Below are positions 9,691-21,977 of a stretch of 64,000 nucleotides of DNA, in pieces. The stretch is from Pseudomonadota bacterium (GTDB lineage: Bacteria; Pseudomonadota; Alphaproteobacteria; GCA-2746255). The stretch lies in contig JBFMHN010000001.1 in the NCBI GenBank assembly GCA_040752895.1, positions 413,213 to 477,212 on the forward strand. Reading direction: 5' to 3'. The notes under the pieces were generated by a model. That model saw only the letters and a list, made by a program, of their open reading frames with translations. It had not been told where the DNA came from and did no database searches. Both the position numbers and the translations under genes were made by a program. The first letter of the stretch is position 1, and each line of letters starts with the position of its first letter.

Positions 9691-10461
9691 TCATCTGCGG
9701 TTGTGCCGGTAGATCAGCGAAAGCCCCTTGAGGGTGAGGTCCGGCACCAGGTGTTCGATCCGATCCGTCGCCCCGGCGAAAAGGGGCGCCAGACCGCCGG
9801 TTGCCACGACCGTCATAGGCTCGCCGAACTCCTTCTGGATACGCGCGACCATACCTTCGATCAGCGACACGTAACCCCAATAGATGCCGGACTGCATGGC
9901 CGTTACCGTCGTCTTGCCGATAACGAAACCGGGATCGCGGATGGCGACGTGCGGAAGCTTGGCCGCCGCCAGGTGCAACGCCTCAAGCGAAAGGTTGATT
10001 CCGGGCGCGATGGCGCCGCCGCAATAGTCACCCTTCGCGTTGACGACGTCGAAAGTGGTTGCCGTTCCGAAATCGATGACGATAAGGGCCCCCGCAAACG
10101 CCCGATGGGCGGCGACGGCGTTCACGAGGCGGTCGGCGCCGACCTCTTCGGGCCGATCGGTTAAAATCTCGAGCCCGGGATCCACCCCCTCCTCGCCCAC
10201 GACCATCGGCTCGAAATGGAAATAATCCCGACACAGCGCTTTCAAATGAAAAAGCGCGGCCGGCACGACGGAGGCGATGATCACCGATTTGATGTCGGCG
10301 GGCTTGCGGTTTCCCGTCGCCATCAATTGTGTCAGCCACACGGCGTACTCATCCGACGTCCGCACAGGGTTCGTCGAACTCCGCCACTGGGCAACGATTT
10401 CATCGCCATCGAAAATCGCAAAAACGATGTTTGTGTTGCCGGAATCGATCGCTAGCAGCAT
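9691..10461 (-). CDS. coaX: Type III pantothenate kinase
   Basis: First step of coenzyme A synthesis: phosphorylation of pantothenate. The 256-residue ASKHA-fold protein has the N-terminal phosphate motif AIDSGNTN, the central [10 protein letters not shown] segment, [12 protein letters not shown] and a glycine-rich [11 protein letters not shown] near the C-terminus. This matches CoaX rather than the unrelated CoaA. Its ATG immediately follows the birA stop codon, so the two vitamin/cofactor genes are coupled. Confidence 0.95.
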   Translation of the reverse strand: MLLAIDSGNTNIVFAIFDGDEIVAQWRSSTNPVRTSDEYAVWLTQLMATGNRKPADIKSVIIASVVPAALFHLKALCRDYFHFEPMVVGEEGVDPGLEILTDRPEEVGADRLVNAVAAHRAFAGALIVIDFGTATTFDVVNAKGDYCGGAIAPGINLSLEALHLAAAKLPHVAIRDPGFVIGKTTVTAMQSGIYWGYVSLIEGMVARIQKEFGEPMTVVATGGLAPLFAGATDRIEHLVPDLTLKGLSLIYRHNRR

Positions 10462-11238
10462 TCAATGCTTTCCAAAGACACCGACCGGGAACACATCCCC
10501 CGCCGTCACCCGGCTTGGACGCTTCTCCCCTTCCCGCAAGACGAGAAGCGCGCCATCTTCATCCAAATCCACGAAGGTTCCCTCGAAAGTTTCCTTCTCA
10601 AGCCGCACACGGATCGGTCCGCCAAGACCGACCGCGCGCTTCAGCCAGGCCTTGCGGATGGGCCGGAAGCCTTCCTCCTGCCATTCGTCGTAGCAATAGA
10701 GGAGGGCGCAGCCGAAGGCCTTGGCGAGTTCCGCCATCTCGGGGATTTCCACCCCCGCCGCGCGCAGCGAGGTGGCGGGCCATTCAACGCCTTCCGGGTG
10801 GGACGCAATGTTCACGCCCACGCCAAGGATGACCCAGCGCACGCCCTCGCCTTCCCCCATCACCGATTCGGCCAGGACACCGGCAATCTTCCGGCCATCC
10901 ACCAGCACGTCGTTCGGCCATTTATAGCCGAGTGCCACCGTCTCGGCCAAATGGTCGGAAAGGAAGCTGCCCACGGCAAGAGCCGCCACGAAAGCAAGCT
11001 GCATGGCTTCCGTCGCCGGGCAAGTCGGTCGGAGGACAAGCGAGGCATAAAAATTCCCCTCGGGCGAAACCCATTCCCGCCCGCGCCGCCCGCGCCCTTT
11101 CGTCTGCGACGTTGCCCACAGAAGCGTACCATGTTCCGCGCCCGCCTCGGCACGACGGCGAGCCTCCGCGTTCGTGCTGTCGACTGGACCGAGCGCGAGT
11201 ATCGTGAGCGAGCCGGGCTTCGCGGAAGCCGCGCTCAT
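10462..11238 (-). CDS. birA: Biotin--[acetyl-CoA-carboxylase] ligase
   Basis: Attaches biotin to the carrier protein of acetyl-CoA carboxylase. The 258-residue protein has the biotinyl-AMP binding loop GRGRRGREW, the catalytic-domain KWPNDVLV segment and a small C-terminal SH3-like domain. There is no N-terminal helix-turn-helix, so this is a ligase only and not a repressor of biotin genes. The start overlaps the nuoN stop by 4 bp, which ties it to the complex I transcript. Confidence 0.93.
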   Translation of the reverse strand: MSAASAKPGSLTILALGPVDSTNAEARRRAEAGAEHGTLLWATSQTKGRGRRGREWVSPEGNFYASLVLRPTCPATEAMQLAFVAALAVGSFLSDHLAETVALGYKWPNDVLVDGRKIAGVLAESVMGEGEGVRWVILGVGVNIASHPEGVEWPATSLRAAGVEIPEMAELAKAFGCALLYCYDEWQEEGFRPIRKAWLKRAVGLGGPIRVRLEKETFEGTFVDLDEDGALLVLREGEKRPSRVTAGDVFPVGVFGKH

Positions 11239-12695
11239 CCCGCGAAAAGGGCGGCGGCGGCAGCAGCGGCCCCGTTTAGAAGCGGTGCTGGGTAAGCGAA
11301 GAAAAAGAATGTCACCGCCGCCGTTCCACCCAGGACAAGCGCAAGCTCGCGCCCGATGGGCCGGTCAAAGCCTTCCGAAGGCTCCTCAAAATACATGACC
11401 CGGACAATCCGCAGGTAATAGTAAGCGCCGACGACGCTGGAAAGGACGCCGACAATCGCAAGCGTGTAAAGTTTGGCGTCGATCGCGGCCATGAAAACAT
11501 AAAGCTTGCCGAAAAACCCGGCCAACGGCGGGATGCCCGCCATTGCGAACATGAAGATCGCCAGCGCCAGCGCCATCCCCGGGTTTGTTTTCGAAAGCCC
11601 GGCCAAGTCGCCGATTTCCTCTGTCGTGTGATCCTTCTGCCGCATGCAGAGGATGCAGGCAAAGGTGCCGACGTTCATGAAGAGATAGATTCCCATATAG
11701 ATCAAAACGCCCCGCACACCCGCTTCCGTACCGGCGGCAAGGCCGACCAGCGCATACCCCACATGGCCGATCGAGCTATAGGCCATCAGCCGTTTGATGT
11801 TCGTCTGGTTGATCGCCGCCAAGGCACCCAGCACCATCGAAGCGATGGAAACGACGACGATGATTTGCTGCCACTGATGCAGAAGCCCCTCGAACGGCCC
11901 GATCAGCACGCGAAGCAGAAGACCGATGGCGGCGATCTTCGGGGCAACCGAGAAGAAAGCGGTCACCGGCGTGGGAGCCCCCTCGTAAACGTCCGGCGTC
12001 CACATGTGGAACGGCACGGCGGACACCTTGAAGGCGAGGCCCGCCAGCAGGAAGACGACCCCGACGACAACGCCAGCGGATGGCGTCTTTTCGCCGGCGT
12101 CCACTAGAAGGGCGGCAAGCGAATCAAAATTCGTCGCGCCGGTGAACCCATAGATCATCGAAGCCCCGTAAAGCAGCATCCCCGACGCCAGCGCGCCGAG
12201 GACGAAGTATTTGAGGCCGGCTTCCGACGAACGCACGGAATCGCGGCGAATGGCGGCGAGGACATAGAGGGAAAGGCTTTGCAGCTCAAGGCCGACGTAA
12301 AGCGAAAGCAAATCGTTCGCCGACAGCATCATCAGCATGCCCACGGCCGCGAAAAGAACCAAGACCGCGTATTCGAAACGGGCGAACCCTTCCCGCCGGT
12401 TATAGCCGTGGGCCAGAATCAGCGTCAGCGCCGTGCCGAAAAGCACGAGAAGCTTCATGAAGGCCGAGAAACTGTCCGAGAGATAGAGGCCGCCGAACGC
12501 CGTCGCACGCTCGTTCGTCACAGAAGGCACCATCAGGATCGCCACGCCAAGGGCAAGCACCGACGCCACCAGAACAAAGGCGGTTGAATTCCGCTTTTGG
12601 AAAACGCCGACCATTAAAAGCGCCATAGCCGTGCCGGCGAGAAAAATTTCCGGCAGCGCCAGCAGAAGGCTCGGATTGAGATCGGACAGCATCAT
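11235..12695 (-). CDS. nuoN: NADH-quinone oxidoreductase subunit N
   Basis: Proton-pumping antiporter-like subunit in the membrane arm of complex I. 486 residues with about 14 hydrophobic helices. The family core is visible ([20 protein letters not shown], with the conserved Lys in helix 7, and [16 protein letters not shown]). Start ATG at 12695 (a second ATG follows directly). The upstream in-frame extension lies in nuoM and is not used. Last nuo gene; birA overlaps its end. Confidence 0.95.
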   Translation of the reverse strand: MMLSDLNPSLLLALPEIFLAGTAMALLMVGVFQKRNSTAFVLVASVLALGVAILMVPSVTNERATAFGGLYLSDSFSAFMKLLVLFGTALTLILAHGYNRREGFARFEYAVLVLFAAVGMLMMLSANDLLSLYVGLELQSLSLYVLAAIRRDSVRSSEAGLKYFVLGALASGMLLYGASMIYGFTGATNFDSLAALLVDAGEKTPSAGVVVGVVFLLAGLAFKVSAVPFHMWTPDVYEGAPTPVTAFFSVAPKIAAIGLLLRVLIGPFEGLLHQWQQIIVVVSIASMVLGALAAINQTNIKRLMAYSSIGHVGYALVGLAAGTEAGVRGVLIYMGIYLFMNVGTFACILCMRQKDHTTEEIGDLAGLSKTNPGMALALAIFMFAMAGIPPLAGFFGKLYVFMAAIDAKLYTLAIVGVLSSVVGAYYYLRIVRVMYFEEPSEGFDRPIGRELALVLGGTAAVTFFFFAYPAPLLNGAAAAAAALFAG

Positions 12696-12714
12696 TTTGA
12701 AACACTTCCTACGT

Positions 12715-14229
12715 TCATCGCGCGAGGAGGGCCGTTTCTTCCATTCCAATGCGCGCGAATTCGTACCGTTCCACCAGGTGGGCAACCGATTCGTGCAACA
12801 CGTCGAGGAAAGACGCGGGATAAATCCCCATCCAGAAAACCAGCAGGACAAGCGGCGTAAAGATGAGTATTTCGCGCGGGCGTAAATCCAGAATCCCTTT
12901 CAGAGTATCCTTCGTGAGCTCACCGAAGATGACCCGCCGATAAAGCCACAGCATATACGCCGCGCCCAAAATCACCCCGATCGCGGCCAGGAACGCGACC
13001 CAGGTGTTGGCCTGAAAGGCGCCGAGCAGCACCAGGAATTCGCCGACAAAGCCACTGGTACCCGGCAAGCCCACGGAGGCCATCGTGAAGACCATAAAGA
13101 CGAAAGCGTAAACCGGCATCCGGTGAACAAGGCCGCCATAGGTGGCGATCTCTCGGCTATGCATCCGGTCATAAACGACGCCAACGCAAAGGAAAAGTGC
13201 GGCCGAGACGAAGCCATGGCTAAGCATGACGATGATGGCGCCCTCCACGCTTTGCGTGTTGCCGGCAAAGATGCCGATCGTCACGAAACCCATATGCGCC
13301 ACGGAGGAATACGCGATCAGCTTCTTCATGTCCTCCTGCGCAAGGGCGACAAGCGACGTGTAGATGATCGCAATAATGCTCAAGCTATAAATCAGGGGCG
13401 TAAAATAAACGGAAGCCTCCGGCAGCATCGGGATCGAGAACCGCAAGAATCCATAGGCCCCCATCTTCAGGAGGACGCCCGCCAGAATGACGGAGCCCGC
13501 CGTCGGCGCCTCGACATGCGCATCCGGCAGCCAGGTATGGACCGGCCACATCGGCACCTTGACGGCGAAAGAGGCAAGCAAGGCCAGCCACAGCCAATAC
13601 TGCATTTCCACCGGCAGCCGGACCGTCAAAAGCGTCGGAATGTTGAAGGTGTCGGCGTAGAAATAAATCGTCAGGATCGCCAGCAGCATCAAGACCGAGC
13701 CGGCCAGCGTATAGAGGAAGAATTTGAAGGCGGCGTATATCCGACGCGCCCCCCCCCATATGCCGATGATCAGGAACATCGGAATCAGGACGCCCTCGAA
13801 AAACAGATAAAAGAGCACGAAATCAAGGGCGCAAAACATGCCCACCATGAAGGTTTCGAGCACAAGGAAGGCGACCAGGTATTCCTTGACGCGGGTCTTG
13901 ATCGATTCCCAACTCGCCAGCACACACAGCGGCGTCAGCAGCGTCGAAAGCAGCACGAAGAAAATGGAAATACCGTCAACGCCCAGATGGTAGTTGATGT
14001 TGAGCGCCGGAATCCAAGCCACTTCTTCCTCGAACTGAAAAGCCGCCGTCGTTGTATCGAAGTTCGTCCACAACAGAAGGGAAACGGCGAAAGTAGCCAG
14101 CGACGTCCACAGCGCCACATTGCGGGCGTTCTGGTTCTGCGTTTCTCCTTCTCCGCGAATCAAAAGGATGAACGCCGCCCCGACGAGAGGGAGAAAGATA
14201 ACGAGACTTAAAAGCGGCCAGTTCGACAT
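12715..14229 (-). CDS. nuoM: NADH-quinone oxidoreductase subunit M
   Basis: Second antiporter-like proton channel of complex I. 504 residues, multi-pass membrane protein. [20 protein letters not shown] holds the conserved pumping Lys; the conserved Glu is in the [14 protein letters not shown] helix. It starts 3 bp after nuoL ends and is followed 19 bp later by nuoN. Confidence 0.96.
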   Translation of the reverse strand: MSNWPLLSLVIFLPLVGAAFILLIRGEGETQNQNARNVALWTSLATFAVSLLLWTNFDTTTAAFQFEEEVAWIPALNINYHLGVDGISIFFVLLSTLLTPLCVLASWESIKTRVKEYLVAFLVLETFMVGMFCALDFVLFYLFFEGVLIPMFLIIGIWGGARRIYAAFKFFLYTLAGSVLMLLAILTIYFYADTFNIPTLLTVRLPVEMQYWLWLALLASFAVKVPMWPVHTWLPDAHVEAPTAGSVILAGVLLKMGAYGFLRFSIPMLPEASVYFTPLIYSLSIIAIIYTSLVALAQEDMKKLIAYSSVAHMGFVTIGIFAGNTQSVEGAIIVMLSHGFVSAALFLCVGVVYDRMHSREIATYGGLVHRMPVYAFVFMVFTMASVGLPGTSGFVGEFLVLLGAFQANTWVAFLAAIGVILGAAYMLWLYRRVIFGELTKDTLKGILDLRPREILIFTPLVLLVFWMGIYPASFLDVLHESVAHLVERYEFARIGMEETALLAR

Positions 14230-14232
14230 CGC

Positions 14233-16164
14233 TTAGCCCGTCCTTCCGATCAGGTACCAGGTGATCAGGAACGCCACCCCGACCAGCATCGCAAAGGCGT
14301 AGTGGTAGACATAGCCGGTCTGGAATCGACTTGCCCGCCGCGCCAAGTTTAGTGCCGCCGCCGCAACGCCGTCCGGACCCACCCCGTCGATGAGGGCGCC
14401 ATCGCCCTGCTTCCAAAGCCCGTGGCCAAGCCATTTCGCCGGGTTCACGAACAGCCGGTCGTAAAGCTCGTCGAAGTACCACTTGTTCAACAGGAAGCGA
14501 TACATCGTCGGCAGGCGGCCGGCGAGCAGGCCGGGCAGTTTCGGCGCTGCCAGATAAAAGAGATAGGCGAGCGCAATGCCGAGAACCCCCATGCCGACCG
14601 GCAAAAGCTTTACCCAGTCGGGCACGTGGTGGGCGTCTTGAAGTGCCGAATGGGCCGGCAGCACGAAGATCGCATCACGCCAGAAGGCATCCATGCCGGC
14701 CCCCACGAAATACTCATACCCGATGAAGCCGGCGAAGATTGCTCCGAGTGCGAGAACGATGAGCGGTAGCGTCATCACCTTCGGCGATTCGTGCACATGG
14801 GCCATGACCTTTGCGTCCGCCCGCGGACTGCCGTGGAACGTCATCAGGATCAACCGCCAGGAATAGAAGGCGGTCATCGCCGCCGCTCCGGTTCCCAGCC
14901 AGAAGGCGTACTGGCCGGTGAGCGAATGGGCGGCAAAGGCAGCCTCCAGGATGATATCCTTCGAATAGAAACCAGCGAAGAAGGGAACGCCAGCCAACGC
15001 CAGGCTTCCGATCCACATCAAAGCATAGGTCAACGGTATTTTCTTCCAAACCCCGCCCATCTTCCGCATGTCCTGTTCGCCGGAAAAGGCGTGGATGACG
15101 GAACCCGCCGCGAGGAAAAGCAACGCCTTGAAAAAGGCATGCGTCATCAGGTGGAAGATGGAAGCGGCGTACGCCGAAACCCCGGCGGCGAAAAACATGT
15201 AACCAAGCTGGCTGCAGGTCGAATAGGCGATCACCCGCTTGATGTCGTTCTGAACGAGACCAATGGTGGCGGCGAAGAAGGCAGTCGAAGCGCCGACGAT
15301 AGCGACGACGTCGAGCGCAATCGGCGAATATTCGAAAATCGGCGAGAGTCTCGCCACCATGAAGACGCCGGCCGTCACCATCGTCGCGGCGTGGATGAGG
15401 GCCGAGACCGGAGTTGGGCCTTCCATCGCGTCCGGCAGCCAGGTGTGCAAGCCAAGCTGGGCGGATTTACCCATGGCGCCCAGGAACAGCAGCAGGCAAA
15501 GGACGGTGATCGCGTCGAAGTCGCCGCCCAAGAAACGCAGGACGGTACCCGCCTTGTCCGGCACGCCCGAAAAAATGGCGTCAAACGAAACCGAATCGAA
15601 CAGAAGGAAAACGCCGAAGATGCCAAGGGCAAAGCCAAAATCGCCGACCCGGTTGACGAGGAAGGCTTTGATCGCGGCCGCGTTCGCCGACGGCTTGTCG
15701 TACCAGAAACCGATCAGGAGATAGGAGGCAAGCCCCACCCCTTCCCAGCCGAAATAGAGCTGAATGAGGTCGTTCGACGTGACCAGCATCAGCATGAAAA
15801 AGGTGAACAGGCTCAAATAGGCCATGAAACGGGGAACCGAGCGATCCCCGTGCATGTAGCCGATGGAATAAATGTGCACCATCGCCGAAACGAGGTTGAC
15901 GACAAGCACCATGACGGCCGTCAGCGTGTCGAATTTCAATGACCAGACAACGTCCAGCGTGCCCGATTCGATCCAGGAGAAGACGGGAATATGCTGCTCG
16001 TAGCCAAGGATGGCCACCTCGTAAAAGATGGGAACCGAGAGCCCCGCCGCGACCACCAGTGCGCCACAAGTCACGAACTGGGCGAGGTGATCGCCAAGCC
16101 GACGGCCGAAAAACCCGACAAGGATGGCGCCGAGAAGGGGCAGAAAAATGGCGGCCGAATACAT
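14233..16164 (-). CDS. nuoL: NADH-quinone oxidoreductase subunit L
   Basis: Distal antiporter-like subunit of complex I with the long lateral helix that runs along the membrane arm. 643 residues, the usual length. Diagnostic segments are YLLIGFWYDKPSANAAAIKA, LGLHTWLPDAMEGPTPVSAL and the quinone-reductase-type VIAYSTCSQLGYM. The C-terminal extension beyond residue 500 is present. It follows nuoK by 6 bp. Confidence 0.97.
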   Translation of the reverse strand: MYSAAIFLPLLGAILVGFFGRRLGDHLAQFVTCGALVVAAGLSVPIFYEVAILGYEQHIPVFSWIESGTLDVVWSLKFDTLTAVMVLVVNLVSAMVHIYSIGYMHGDRSVPRFMAYLSLFTFFMLMLVTSNDLIQLYFGWEGVGLASYLLIGFWYDKPSANAAAIKAFLVNRVGDFGFALGIFGVFLLFDSVSFDAIFSGVPDKAGTVLRFLGGDFDAITVLCLLLFLGAMGKSAQLGLHTWLPDAMEGPTPVSALIHAATMVTAGVFMVARLSPIFEYSPIALDVVAIVGASTAFFAATIGLVQNDIKRVIAYSTCSQLGYMFFAAGVSAYAASIFHLMTHAFFKALLFLAAGSVIHAFSGEQDMRKMGGVWKKIPLTYALMWIGSLALAGVPFFAGFYSKDIILEAAFAAHSLTGQYAFWLGTGAAAMTAFYSWRLILMTFHGSPRADAKVMAHVHESPKVMTLPLIVLALGAIFAGFIGYEYFVGAGMDAFWRDAIFVLPAHSALQDAHHVPDWVKLLPVGMGVLGIALAYLFYLAAPKLPGLLAGRLPTMYRFLLNKWYFDELYDRLFVNPAKWLGHGLWKQGDGALIDGVGPDGVAAAALNLARRASRFQTGYVYHYAFAMLVGVAFLITWYLIGRTG

Positions 16165-16170
16165 CCGCGC

Positions 16171-16482
16171 CTAGCCTTTCATCAAGTTGATGTCTTCGAC
16201 GGCGATCGAGCCGCGATTACGGAAATAGACAACGAGAATGGCAAGCCCTACCGCCGCTTCCGCCGCCGCCACGGTCAGCACGAGCATCGTGAAAATCTGC
16301 CCCACCATGTCGTGAAGGTGGGTGGAAAAAGCCACCAGGTTTATGTTCACCGCAAGCAGCATCAATTCGATCGACATCAGAATGACGATGACGTTCTTGC
16401 GGTTGAGGAAAATACCCAGGACGCCCACCGTGAACAGGATTGCGGCTACCGTCAGGTAATGGGTAAGGCCGATTGTCAGCAT
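16171..16482 (-). CDS. nuoK: NADH-quinone oxidoreductase subunit K
   Basis: Small three-helix membrane subunit of complex I (103 residues). The conserved glutamates in membrane helices are seen in [17 protein letters not shown] and [18 protein letters not shown]. Its start codon shares one base with the end of nuoJ, implying coupled translation. Confidence 0.96.
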   Translation of the reverse strand: MLTIGLTHYLTVAAILFTVGVLGIFLNRKNVIVILMSIELMLLAVNINLVAFSTHLHDMVGQIFTMLVLTVAAAEAAVGLAILVVYFRNRGSIAVEDINLMKG

Positions 16483-17090
16483 CAGATACCCTTCCCGGTT
16501 TCAACCTTGCGAATCTCGACGGCTTCTTCCCGCCGCTGTCCGACCTGGTCCCAGGGCCGTTGCTTCCGCACCCCGGGCCGCGTGCGAAGCGTCAGCACGA
16601 TAGCCCCGATCATCGCCACCAGCAGAATGACGCCCGCCGCCTGAAAGAGGTAGATGTAATGCGTGTATAGAAGATCGCCGATCGCCTCGGTGTTTGTCCG
16701 CTCGCCAAGGCTGGGCGTCGGCATCGCCATGCCGGTCTCCGAGCTTAAGGCCCAGGTCCCGCCCACCAGAACAAGTTCCGCCAGAAGCACGAGGCCAATC
16801 AGAAAACCGATCGGCAGGTAATGAAGAAACCCTTGCCGCAGCTCGGCGAAATTGATGTCCAGCATCATGACGACGAACAGGAACAGGACCGCGATCGCGC
16901 CGACATAGACGATAATCAGGATCATCGCCAGGAACTCGGCCCCCATGAGAATGAAAAGACCGGCCGCGTTCGCGAAGGCGAGAATCAGGAAAAGGACGGA
17001 ATGAACCGGGTTGCGTGCGCCGATCACCATGACGGCGGAGGCGACGGCGACGGTTGCGAAGGCATAGAAGGCGATTGCCTGAAGGATCAT
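16482..17090 (-). CDS. nuoJ: NADH-quinone oxidoreductase subunit J
   Basis: Membrane subunit of complex I that forms part of the central hydrophilic axis. 202 residues with five hydrophobic helices; the conserved stretch [18 protein letters not shown] appears here as [18 protein letters not shown]. The C-terminal 40 residues are hydrophilic and charged, a common variable tail. It lies between nuoI and nuoK. Confidence 0.95.
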   Translation of the reverse strand: MILQAIAFYAFATVAVASAVMVIGARNPVHSVLFLILAFANAAGLFILMGAEFLAMILIIVYVGAIAVLFLFVVMMLDINFAELRQGFLHYLPIGFLIGLVLLAELVLVGGTWALSSETGMAMPTPSLGERTNTEAIGDLLYTHYIYLFQAAGVILLVAMIGAIVLTLRTRPGVRKQRPWDQVGQRREEAVEIRKVETGKGI

Positions 17091-17111
17091 GGCCTGCTTT
17101 CCGGTTCTTTT

Positions 17112-17600
17112 CTAGCGGTAAGGCGCGTCTGCGTTCAGCCGTTCGGCCAGTTCGTCTTCCCAGCGATCCCCGTTCGCCAGCAACTTTTCTTTATTGTAGA
17201 GAAGCTCGGCATGGGTTTCCGTCGCGAATTCGTAGTTTGGCCCTTCTACGATGGCGTCCACCGGGCAAGATTCCTCGCACAAGCCGCAATAGATGCACTT
17301 CGTCATGTCAATGTCATAGCGTGTCGTCCGGCGGCTGCCGTCTTCACGCGGTTCCGCTTCGATCGTAATGGCCTGGGCAGGGCAGATCGCCTCGCAAAGC
17401 TTGCAGGCGATGCAACGCTCTTCCCCATTCGGGTAGCGGCGAAGCGCATGTTCTCCCCGGAAGCGCGGCGAAAGCGGGCCTTTCTCATAGGGATAATTGA
17501 TCGTCACCTTGCGCCGGAACATATAGCGGAAGGTGAGCGCCAGGCCCCCTACGAGTTCGCTCAGGAATAACGCGCGCGCCGATCGATCGAGCATGGCCAT
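17112..17600 (-). CDS. nuoI: NADH-quinone oxidoreductase subunit I
   Basis: Ferredoxin-like subunit carrying the N6a and N6b [4Fe-4S] clusters on the path from NADH to quinone. 162 residues. Two cluster motifs are visible, [12 protein letters not shown] and [12 protein letters not shown]. The start at ATG 17600 gives the family N-terminus [11 protein letters not shown]; the five codons above it look non-conserved. The N-terminal amphipathic helix anchors it at the membrane. Confidence 0.96.
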   Translation of the reverse strand: MAMLDRSARALFLSELVGGLALTFRYMFRRKVTINYPYEKGPLSPRFRGEHALRRYPNGEERCIACKLCEAICPAQAITIEAEPREDGSRRTTRYDIDMTKCIYCGLCEESCPVDAIVEGPNYEFATETHAELLYNKEKLLANGDRWEDELAERLNADAPYR

Positions 17601-17615
17601 GGTAAAACTCTCCAA

Positions 17616-18626
17616 TCAGTTCGGCACTAGGCCGAACGCCACCAATACGCCCGCCGTCACCACGACCCAAAGAAGCGAAAACGGCAGGAAGACTTTCCAG
17701 CCAAGTCGCATGAGCTGATCGTAGCGATAACGCGGGAAGGTAGCCCGAACCCACAGAAAACAGAACAGGACCGCGGCAATCTTCAGCCCGAACCAAACCG
17801 GGCTAGGAATCCAGTTGAAGGGTGCGATGTCGAGCGGCGGCAGCCAGCCGCCCAGGAAAAGTACGACCGCCATCGCGCTCATCAAAATCATGTTGGCGTA
17901 TTCGCCCAGAAAGAAGAGCGCAAACGGCATGGACGAATATTCGACGTTGTAGCCCGAAACCAATTCGGCTTCAGCTTCCGGAAGATCGAAAGGCGCCCGA
18001 TTCGTTTCCGCCAGAGAGGAAATAAAAAAGATGACGAACATCGGCAGCAACGGAATCGCAAACCAGACTTTTTGCTGCGCAAGTACGATTTCCGAAAGGT
18101 TGAGCGAGCCCGCGCACAACAGGACCGTAATCAGAACGAACCCGATGGAAACCTCGTAGGAGACCATCTGGGCCGCCGAACGCAAGGCGCCCAGAAACGC
18201 GTATTTCGAATTGCTGGCCCAACCGGACATGATGATGCCGTAAACCCCGAGGGAGGAAATCGCAAAGAGATAGAGGATGCCGACGTTGATGTTCGCGAGC
18301 ACGATCCCCTCGCCGAACGGGATAACGGCCCAGGCGACCAGGCTCAGCAGGAACGTCACCATCGGCGCAATCAGGAAGACGGCCTTGTTCGCCCGCGTCG
18401 GCAGGATCGTTTCCTTGAATAGCAGCTTTACGCCATCTGCGATCGGCTGCAGCAGTCCGAAAGGGCCGACGACGTTCGGACCTTTCCGAAGCTGCATCGC
18501 CGCGATCACCTTCCGTTCCGCGTACGTCAGGTAGGCGACCGCCACCAACAACGGCACGACGATGGCGACAATCTGCGCGACGATGATCGCGCCCGGCCAT
18601 AGATAGTCGCTCCAAAGTTCAGCCAT
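17616..18626 (-). CDS. nuoH: NADH-quinone oxidoreductase subunit H
   Basis: Membrane subunit that forms the quinone chamber with NuoB and NuoD. 336 residues, eight or so helices. Conserved loops [21 protein letters not shown] and [21 protein letters not shown] are present with their acidic residues, which belong to the quinone-site/E-channel. Its start overlaps the 3' end of nuoG by 8 bp. Confidence 0.97.
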   Translation of the reverse strand: MAELWSDYLWPGAIIVAQIVAIVVPLLVAVAYLTYAERKVIAAMQLRKGPNVVGPFGLLQPIADGVKLLFKETILPTRANKAVFLIAPMVTFLLSLVAWAVIPFGEGIVLANINVGILYLFAISSLGVYGIIMSGWASNSKYAFLGALRSAAQMVSYEVSIGFVLITVLLCAGSLNLSEIVLAQQKVWFAIPLLPMFVIFFISSLAETNRAPFDLPEAEAELVSGYNVEYSSMPFALFFLGEYANMILMSAMAVVLFLGGWLPPLDIAPFNWIPSPVWFGLKIAAVLFCFLWVRATFPRYRYDQLMRLGWKVFLPFSLLWVVVTAGVLVAFGLVPN

Positions 18627-20682
18627 CGGTGCCTGTCTTCCCTTTCGGCGGCTGGAGAAACGCTTCCATACAGGCGGCCATCGTTGGCGAGGAGCGGCTG
18701 ATGGGATCCGTCATATAAAAATTGGAAATCGGATAGGCGAAGGCAGCATTTGTCACCTTTCCTTCCGTTCCGAAGGCGCCCCAGGCGGCAGGGGTGACGG
18801 TTTCTTCCCTCGCGAAGACGGGGTTTGCCGCGACCATGCCTTCCCGGACCTGGGCCAGGTTGTTGTAAGGCAGCGTCTTGCCCAGGACCGCCGAGAGGGC
18901 GCGCAGGATCGCCCAGTCCTCGCGCGCCTCGCCGGGCGGGAAAAGGGCGAGGTTCGTCCGCTGGACGCGCCCTTCCAGATTAACATAGGTCGCGTTCTTC
19001 TCGGTGTAGGCAGCACCGGGCAGGATGACATCGGCTCGGTTGGCGCCGGCGTCCCCGTGATGGCCCTGGTAGATGACGAAGGCTTGGCCAAGCTTTTCCA
19101 TCTCGATCTCGTCGGCGCCCAGCAGATAGACCGCCCGAATGTCGCCTCTCGCCGCCCCTTCAAGGATGCCCGCCGTGTCGCGGCCGCCCTTCTCCGGCAC
19201 GAAGCCAAGGTCAAGACCGCCGACGCGCGCGGCGGCAAGGGCCAGGAAGTTGAAACCGTTCCACCCCTCGCCGATCATCCCGGTCTTTTCCGCGATTGCC
19301 CGGGCAAGGAAAAGAATCGCAGGCCCGTCGGTGCGCCGAAGCGCGCCCTCGCCCAAAATCAGCATCGGCCGCTTGGCGTCTTGCAGCGTCTTGGCGAAGG
19401 GATGGCGGCCCGAGGCAATGGCCTCCAGCGCCTCCGGCCCGGCGCCCAGATCCTCGACCGGATAGGTAAGGTCAAGCCGCGGCCCGACGGCAGCGATGGA
19501 AAAGCCTCCCATCAGGTAACGCTTGCGCAGCCGGGTGTTGACGAGAGCCGCCTCCCAGCGCGGATTGGTGCCGATGAGAAGGCAAGCGTCCGCCGCCTCG
19601 ATGCCGGCGATCGTCGTGTTGAAACGGTAGCTTGCCGGGCAGGAAGGGTCGATCGCCGTGCCCGCCGGACGGGAGTCGAAATGGGGCGAGCCCAAGGCCC
19701 GCATCAGGCCTTTCAGCGCCAGCATGGATTCGCAATCGGCCAGATCGCCCGCGATCGCCGCTACCGCTTCGCCGGACAGCCCCGCAAGCCTTTCGGCAAC
19801 CGCCGCAAACGCTTCTTCCCAAGTGACGGGGCAAAGCTTGCCGTCGCGCCGAACGTAAGGCCGGTCCAGGCGCTGGCGGCGGAGCCCATCGCAGGCAAAG
19901 CGCGTTTTGTCGTTGATCCATTCCTCGTTCACGTCTTCGTTGAGGCGAGGCAGGATACGCATGACCTCCTTGCCGCGGGCGTCGACGCGAATGGCGCTTC
20001 CCACCGCGTCCAGCACGTCGACCGATTCGGTCTCGCGAAGCTCCCACGGGCGCGCCGTGAAGGCATAAGGCTTCGAGGTAAGCGCCCCCACCGGGCAAAG
20101 ATCGATCAAATTGCCCGAAATTTCCGTATTCACCGCCTGCTCGACATAGGTGCCGACTTCCATGTTTTCGCCACGCCCGGTTGCGCCCAGCACGGAAACG
20201 CCGGCAATTTCTTCGGCGAAGCGGATGCAGCGGGTGCAATGAATGCAGCGCGTCATGATCGTCTTGATCAGGGGGCCTAGATTCTTGTTCTCGACCGCGC
20301 GCTTGTTTTCCTGAAAGCGCGAGCGATCGAACCCGTAGGCCATCGCCTGGTCTTGCAGGTCGCACTCGCCGCCCTGGTCGCAAATCGGGCAATCCAGCGG
20401 ATGGTTGATGAGAAGGAATTCCATGACGCCCTTCCGCGCCTTCTCGACCATCGGAGAATTGGTCCGGATCACCATCCCTTCGGCAACCGGCATGGCGCAG
20501 GAAGCGATCGGTTTCGGCGAACGCTCCATCTCGACGAGGCACATCCGGCAGTTGCCGGCGATCGAAAGCCGCTCGTGGTAGCAGAAACGCGGAATCTCGG
20601 CACCGGCCGCCTCGCACGCCTGAAGGACGGTCATCCCGGGGGCGACCTCGATTTCCTGTCCGTTGATTGTCAGTTTCGGCAT
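18619..20682 (-). CDS. nuoG: NADH-quinone oxidoreductase subunit G
   Basis: Largest peripheral subunit, carrying one [2Fe-2S] and two or more [4Fe-4S] clusters. 687 residues. The N-terminal ferredoxin domain has [15 protein letters not shown]; then [18 protein letters not shown] with the His-Cys cluster, then [10 protein letters not shown], then a molybdopterin-oxidoreductase-like domain without cofactor motifs. The extra N7 cluster motif of some bacteria was not seen. Start ATG at 20682 ([13 protein letters not shown]); the in-frame upstream extension reaches into nuoF and is rejected. Confidence 0.96.
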   Translation of the reverse strand: MPKLTINGQEIEVAPGMTVLQACEAAGAEIPRFCYHERLSIAGNCRMCLVEMERSPKPIASCAMPVAEGMVIRTNSPMVEKARKGVMEFLLINHPLDCPICDQGGECDLQDQAMAYGFDRSRFQENKRAVENKNLGPLIKTIMTRCIHCTRCIRFAEEIAGVSVLGATGRGENMEVGTYVEQAVNTEISGNLIDLCPVGALTSKPYAFTARPWELRETESVDVLDAVGSAIRVDARGKEVMRILPRLNEDVNEEWINDKTRFACDGLRRQRLDRPYVRRDGKLCPVTWEEAFAAVAERLAGLSGEAVAAIAGDLADCESMLALKGLMRALGSPHFDSRPAGTAIDPSCPASYRFNTTIAGIEAADACLLIGTNPRWEAALVNTRLRKRYLMGGFSIAAVGPRLDLTYPVEDLGAGPEALEAIASGRHPFAKTLQDAKRPMLILGEGALRRTDGPAILFLARAIAEKTGMIGEGWNGFNFLALAAARVGGLDLGFVPEKGGRDTAGILEGAARGDIRAVYLLGADEIEMEKLGQAFVIYQGHHGDAGANRADVILPGAAYTEKNATYVNLEGRVQRTNLALFPPGEAREDWAILRALSAVLGKTLPYNNLAQVREGMVAANPVFAREETVTPAAWGAFGTEGKVTNAAFAYPISNFYMTDPISRSSPTMAACMEAFLQPPKGKTGTDG

Positions 20683-20687
20683 CGTTC

Positions 20688-21977
20688 CTAAGCGGCCTCT
20701 GTGGCGCCCTTCATCTTGTTTTTGAGGATGCGGTGCTCGATCTCGGACCGGAAATGACGAATCAAGCCCTGAATTGGCCACGCCGCCGCATCGCCAAGCG
20801 CGCAAATCGTGTGCCCCTCGACCTCGCGGCTGACTTCTTCCAGCATGTCGATCTCGTCCACGTTGCCCTCACCCTTGACCAAACGCTCCATCACCCGCCA
20901 CATCCACCCGGTTCCCTCCCGGCACGGCGTGCACTGGCCACAGCTTTCGTGCTTGTAGAATTGCGAGAGCCTGGCGATTGCCTTGATGATGTCCGTTGAC
21001 TTGTCCATCACGATGACGGCCGCCGTTCCGAGCCCCGTCTTCGCTTCCTTGAGGCTGTCGAAGTCCATCCGCACGCTGTCGCAGATCGCCTTCGGGATGA
21101 GCGGCACGGAAGACCCGCCCGGAATGACCGCGAGCAGGTTGTTCCATCCGCCGCGGACGCCGCCGGCGTGTTTTTCGATCAGTTCGCGAAGGGGAATTCC
21201 CATCGCCTCTTCGACGAGGCAGGGTTCGTTCACATGGCCGGAGATGCAGAAAAGTTTCGTGCCGGTATTGTTCGGTTGGCCGATGCCGGCAAACCATGCC
21301 GGCCCGCGGCGCAGGATTTCGGGCGCGACGGCAATCGTCTCGACATTATTTACAGTCGTCGGGCAGCCATAGAGGCCAACGTTCGCCGGAAAGGGCGGCT
21401 TCAATCGCGGCTGGCCTTTCTTGCCTTCCAGGCTTTCGAGAAGCCCGGTTTCCTCGCCGCAGATATAGGCGCCGGCGCCCCGGTGGAGGTAGATGTCGAA
21501 GTCCCAGCCGGACTTGCAGGCGTTCTTGCCGATGAGCCCCGCCGCGTAAGCTTCGGTGATGGCTGCCTGCAGGCGTTCCGCCTCGCGGAAGAATTCGCCC
21601 CGGATGTAAATGTAACAAGCGTGGGCTGCCATCGCGAAGCCGGCGATAAGGCAACCTTCCAGAAGCTTGTGGGGGTCGTTGCGGATGATGTCGCGGTCCT
21701 TGCAGGTGCCAGGTTCGCTTTCGTCGGCGTTCACGACCAGGTAATGGGGCCGCGCCCCCACCTCCTTCGGCATGAAGGACCACTTCAGTCCGGCGCTGAA
21801 GCCGGCTCCGCCGCGGCCGCGCAATCCCGATTCCTTTATCTCCTGCACGATCTTCTCGCGCCCCTTCTCCAGCAGCGCCTTCGTGTTTTGCCAGTCGCCG
21901 CGCAGCCGGGCGCTCTTCAGGCCGCCGTCCTCGAGCCCATAGAGATTGGTAAAAATCCGGTCTTCGTCTCGAAGCAT
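20688..21977 (-). CDS. nuoF: NADH-quinone oxidoreductase subunit F
   Basis: Binds NADH and FMN and carries the N3 [4Fe-4S] cluster, the electron entry site of complex I. 429 residues. The dinucleotide/FMN loops [19 protein letters not shown] and [15 protein letters not shown] are intact, and the cluster ligands lie in [15 protein letters not shown] at 21977 shares one base with the nuoE stop codon. Confidence 0.97.
   Translation of the reverse strand: MLRDEDRIFTNLYGLEDGGLKSARLRGDWQNTKALLEKGREKIVQEIKESGLRGRGGAGFSAGLKWSFMPKEVGARPHYLVVNADESEPGTCKDRDIIRNDPHKLLEGCLIAGFAMAAHACYIYIRGEFFREAERLQAAITEAYAAGLIGKNACKSGWDFDIYLHRGAGAYICGEETGLLESLEGKKGQPRLKPPFPANVGLYGCPTTVNNVETIAVAPEILRRGPAWFAGIGQPNNTGTKLFCISGHVNEPCLVEEAMGIPLRELIEKHAGGVRGGWNNLLAVIPGGSSVPLIPKAICDSVRMDFDSLKEAKTGLGTAAVIVMDKSTDIIKAIARLSQFYKHESCGQCTPCREGTGWMWRVMERLVKGEGNVDEIDMLEEVSREVEGHTICALGDAAAWPIQGLIRHFRSEIEHRILKNKMKGATEAA

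Noticed and set aside
14791-15942. Plus-strand open frame of 383 codons opposite nuoL
   Set aside because: Antisense to nuoL; no hydrophobic or domain pattern, and very His/Gln/Arg-rich. The same applies to long frames opposite nuoM (13123-14211) and nuoG (19057-20280).
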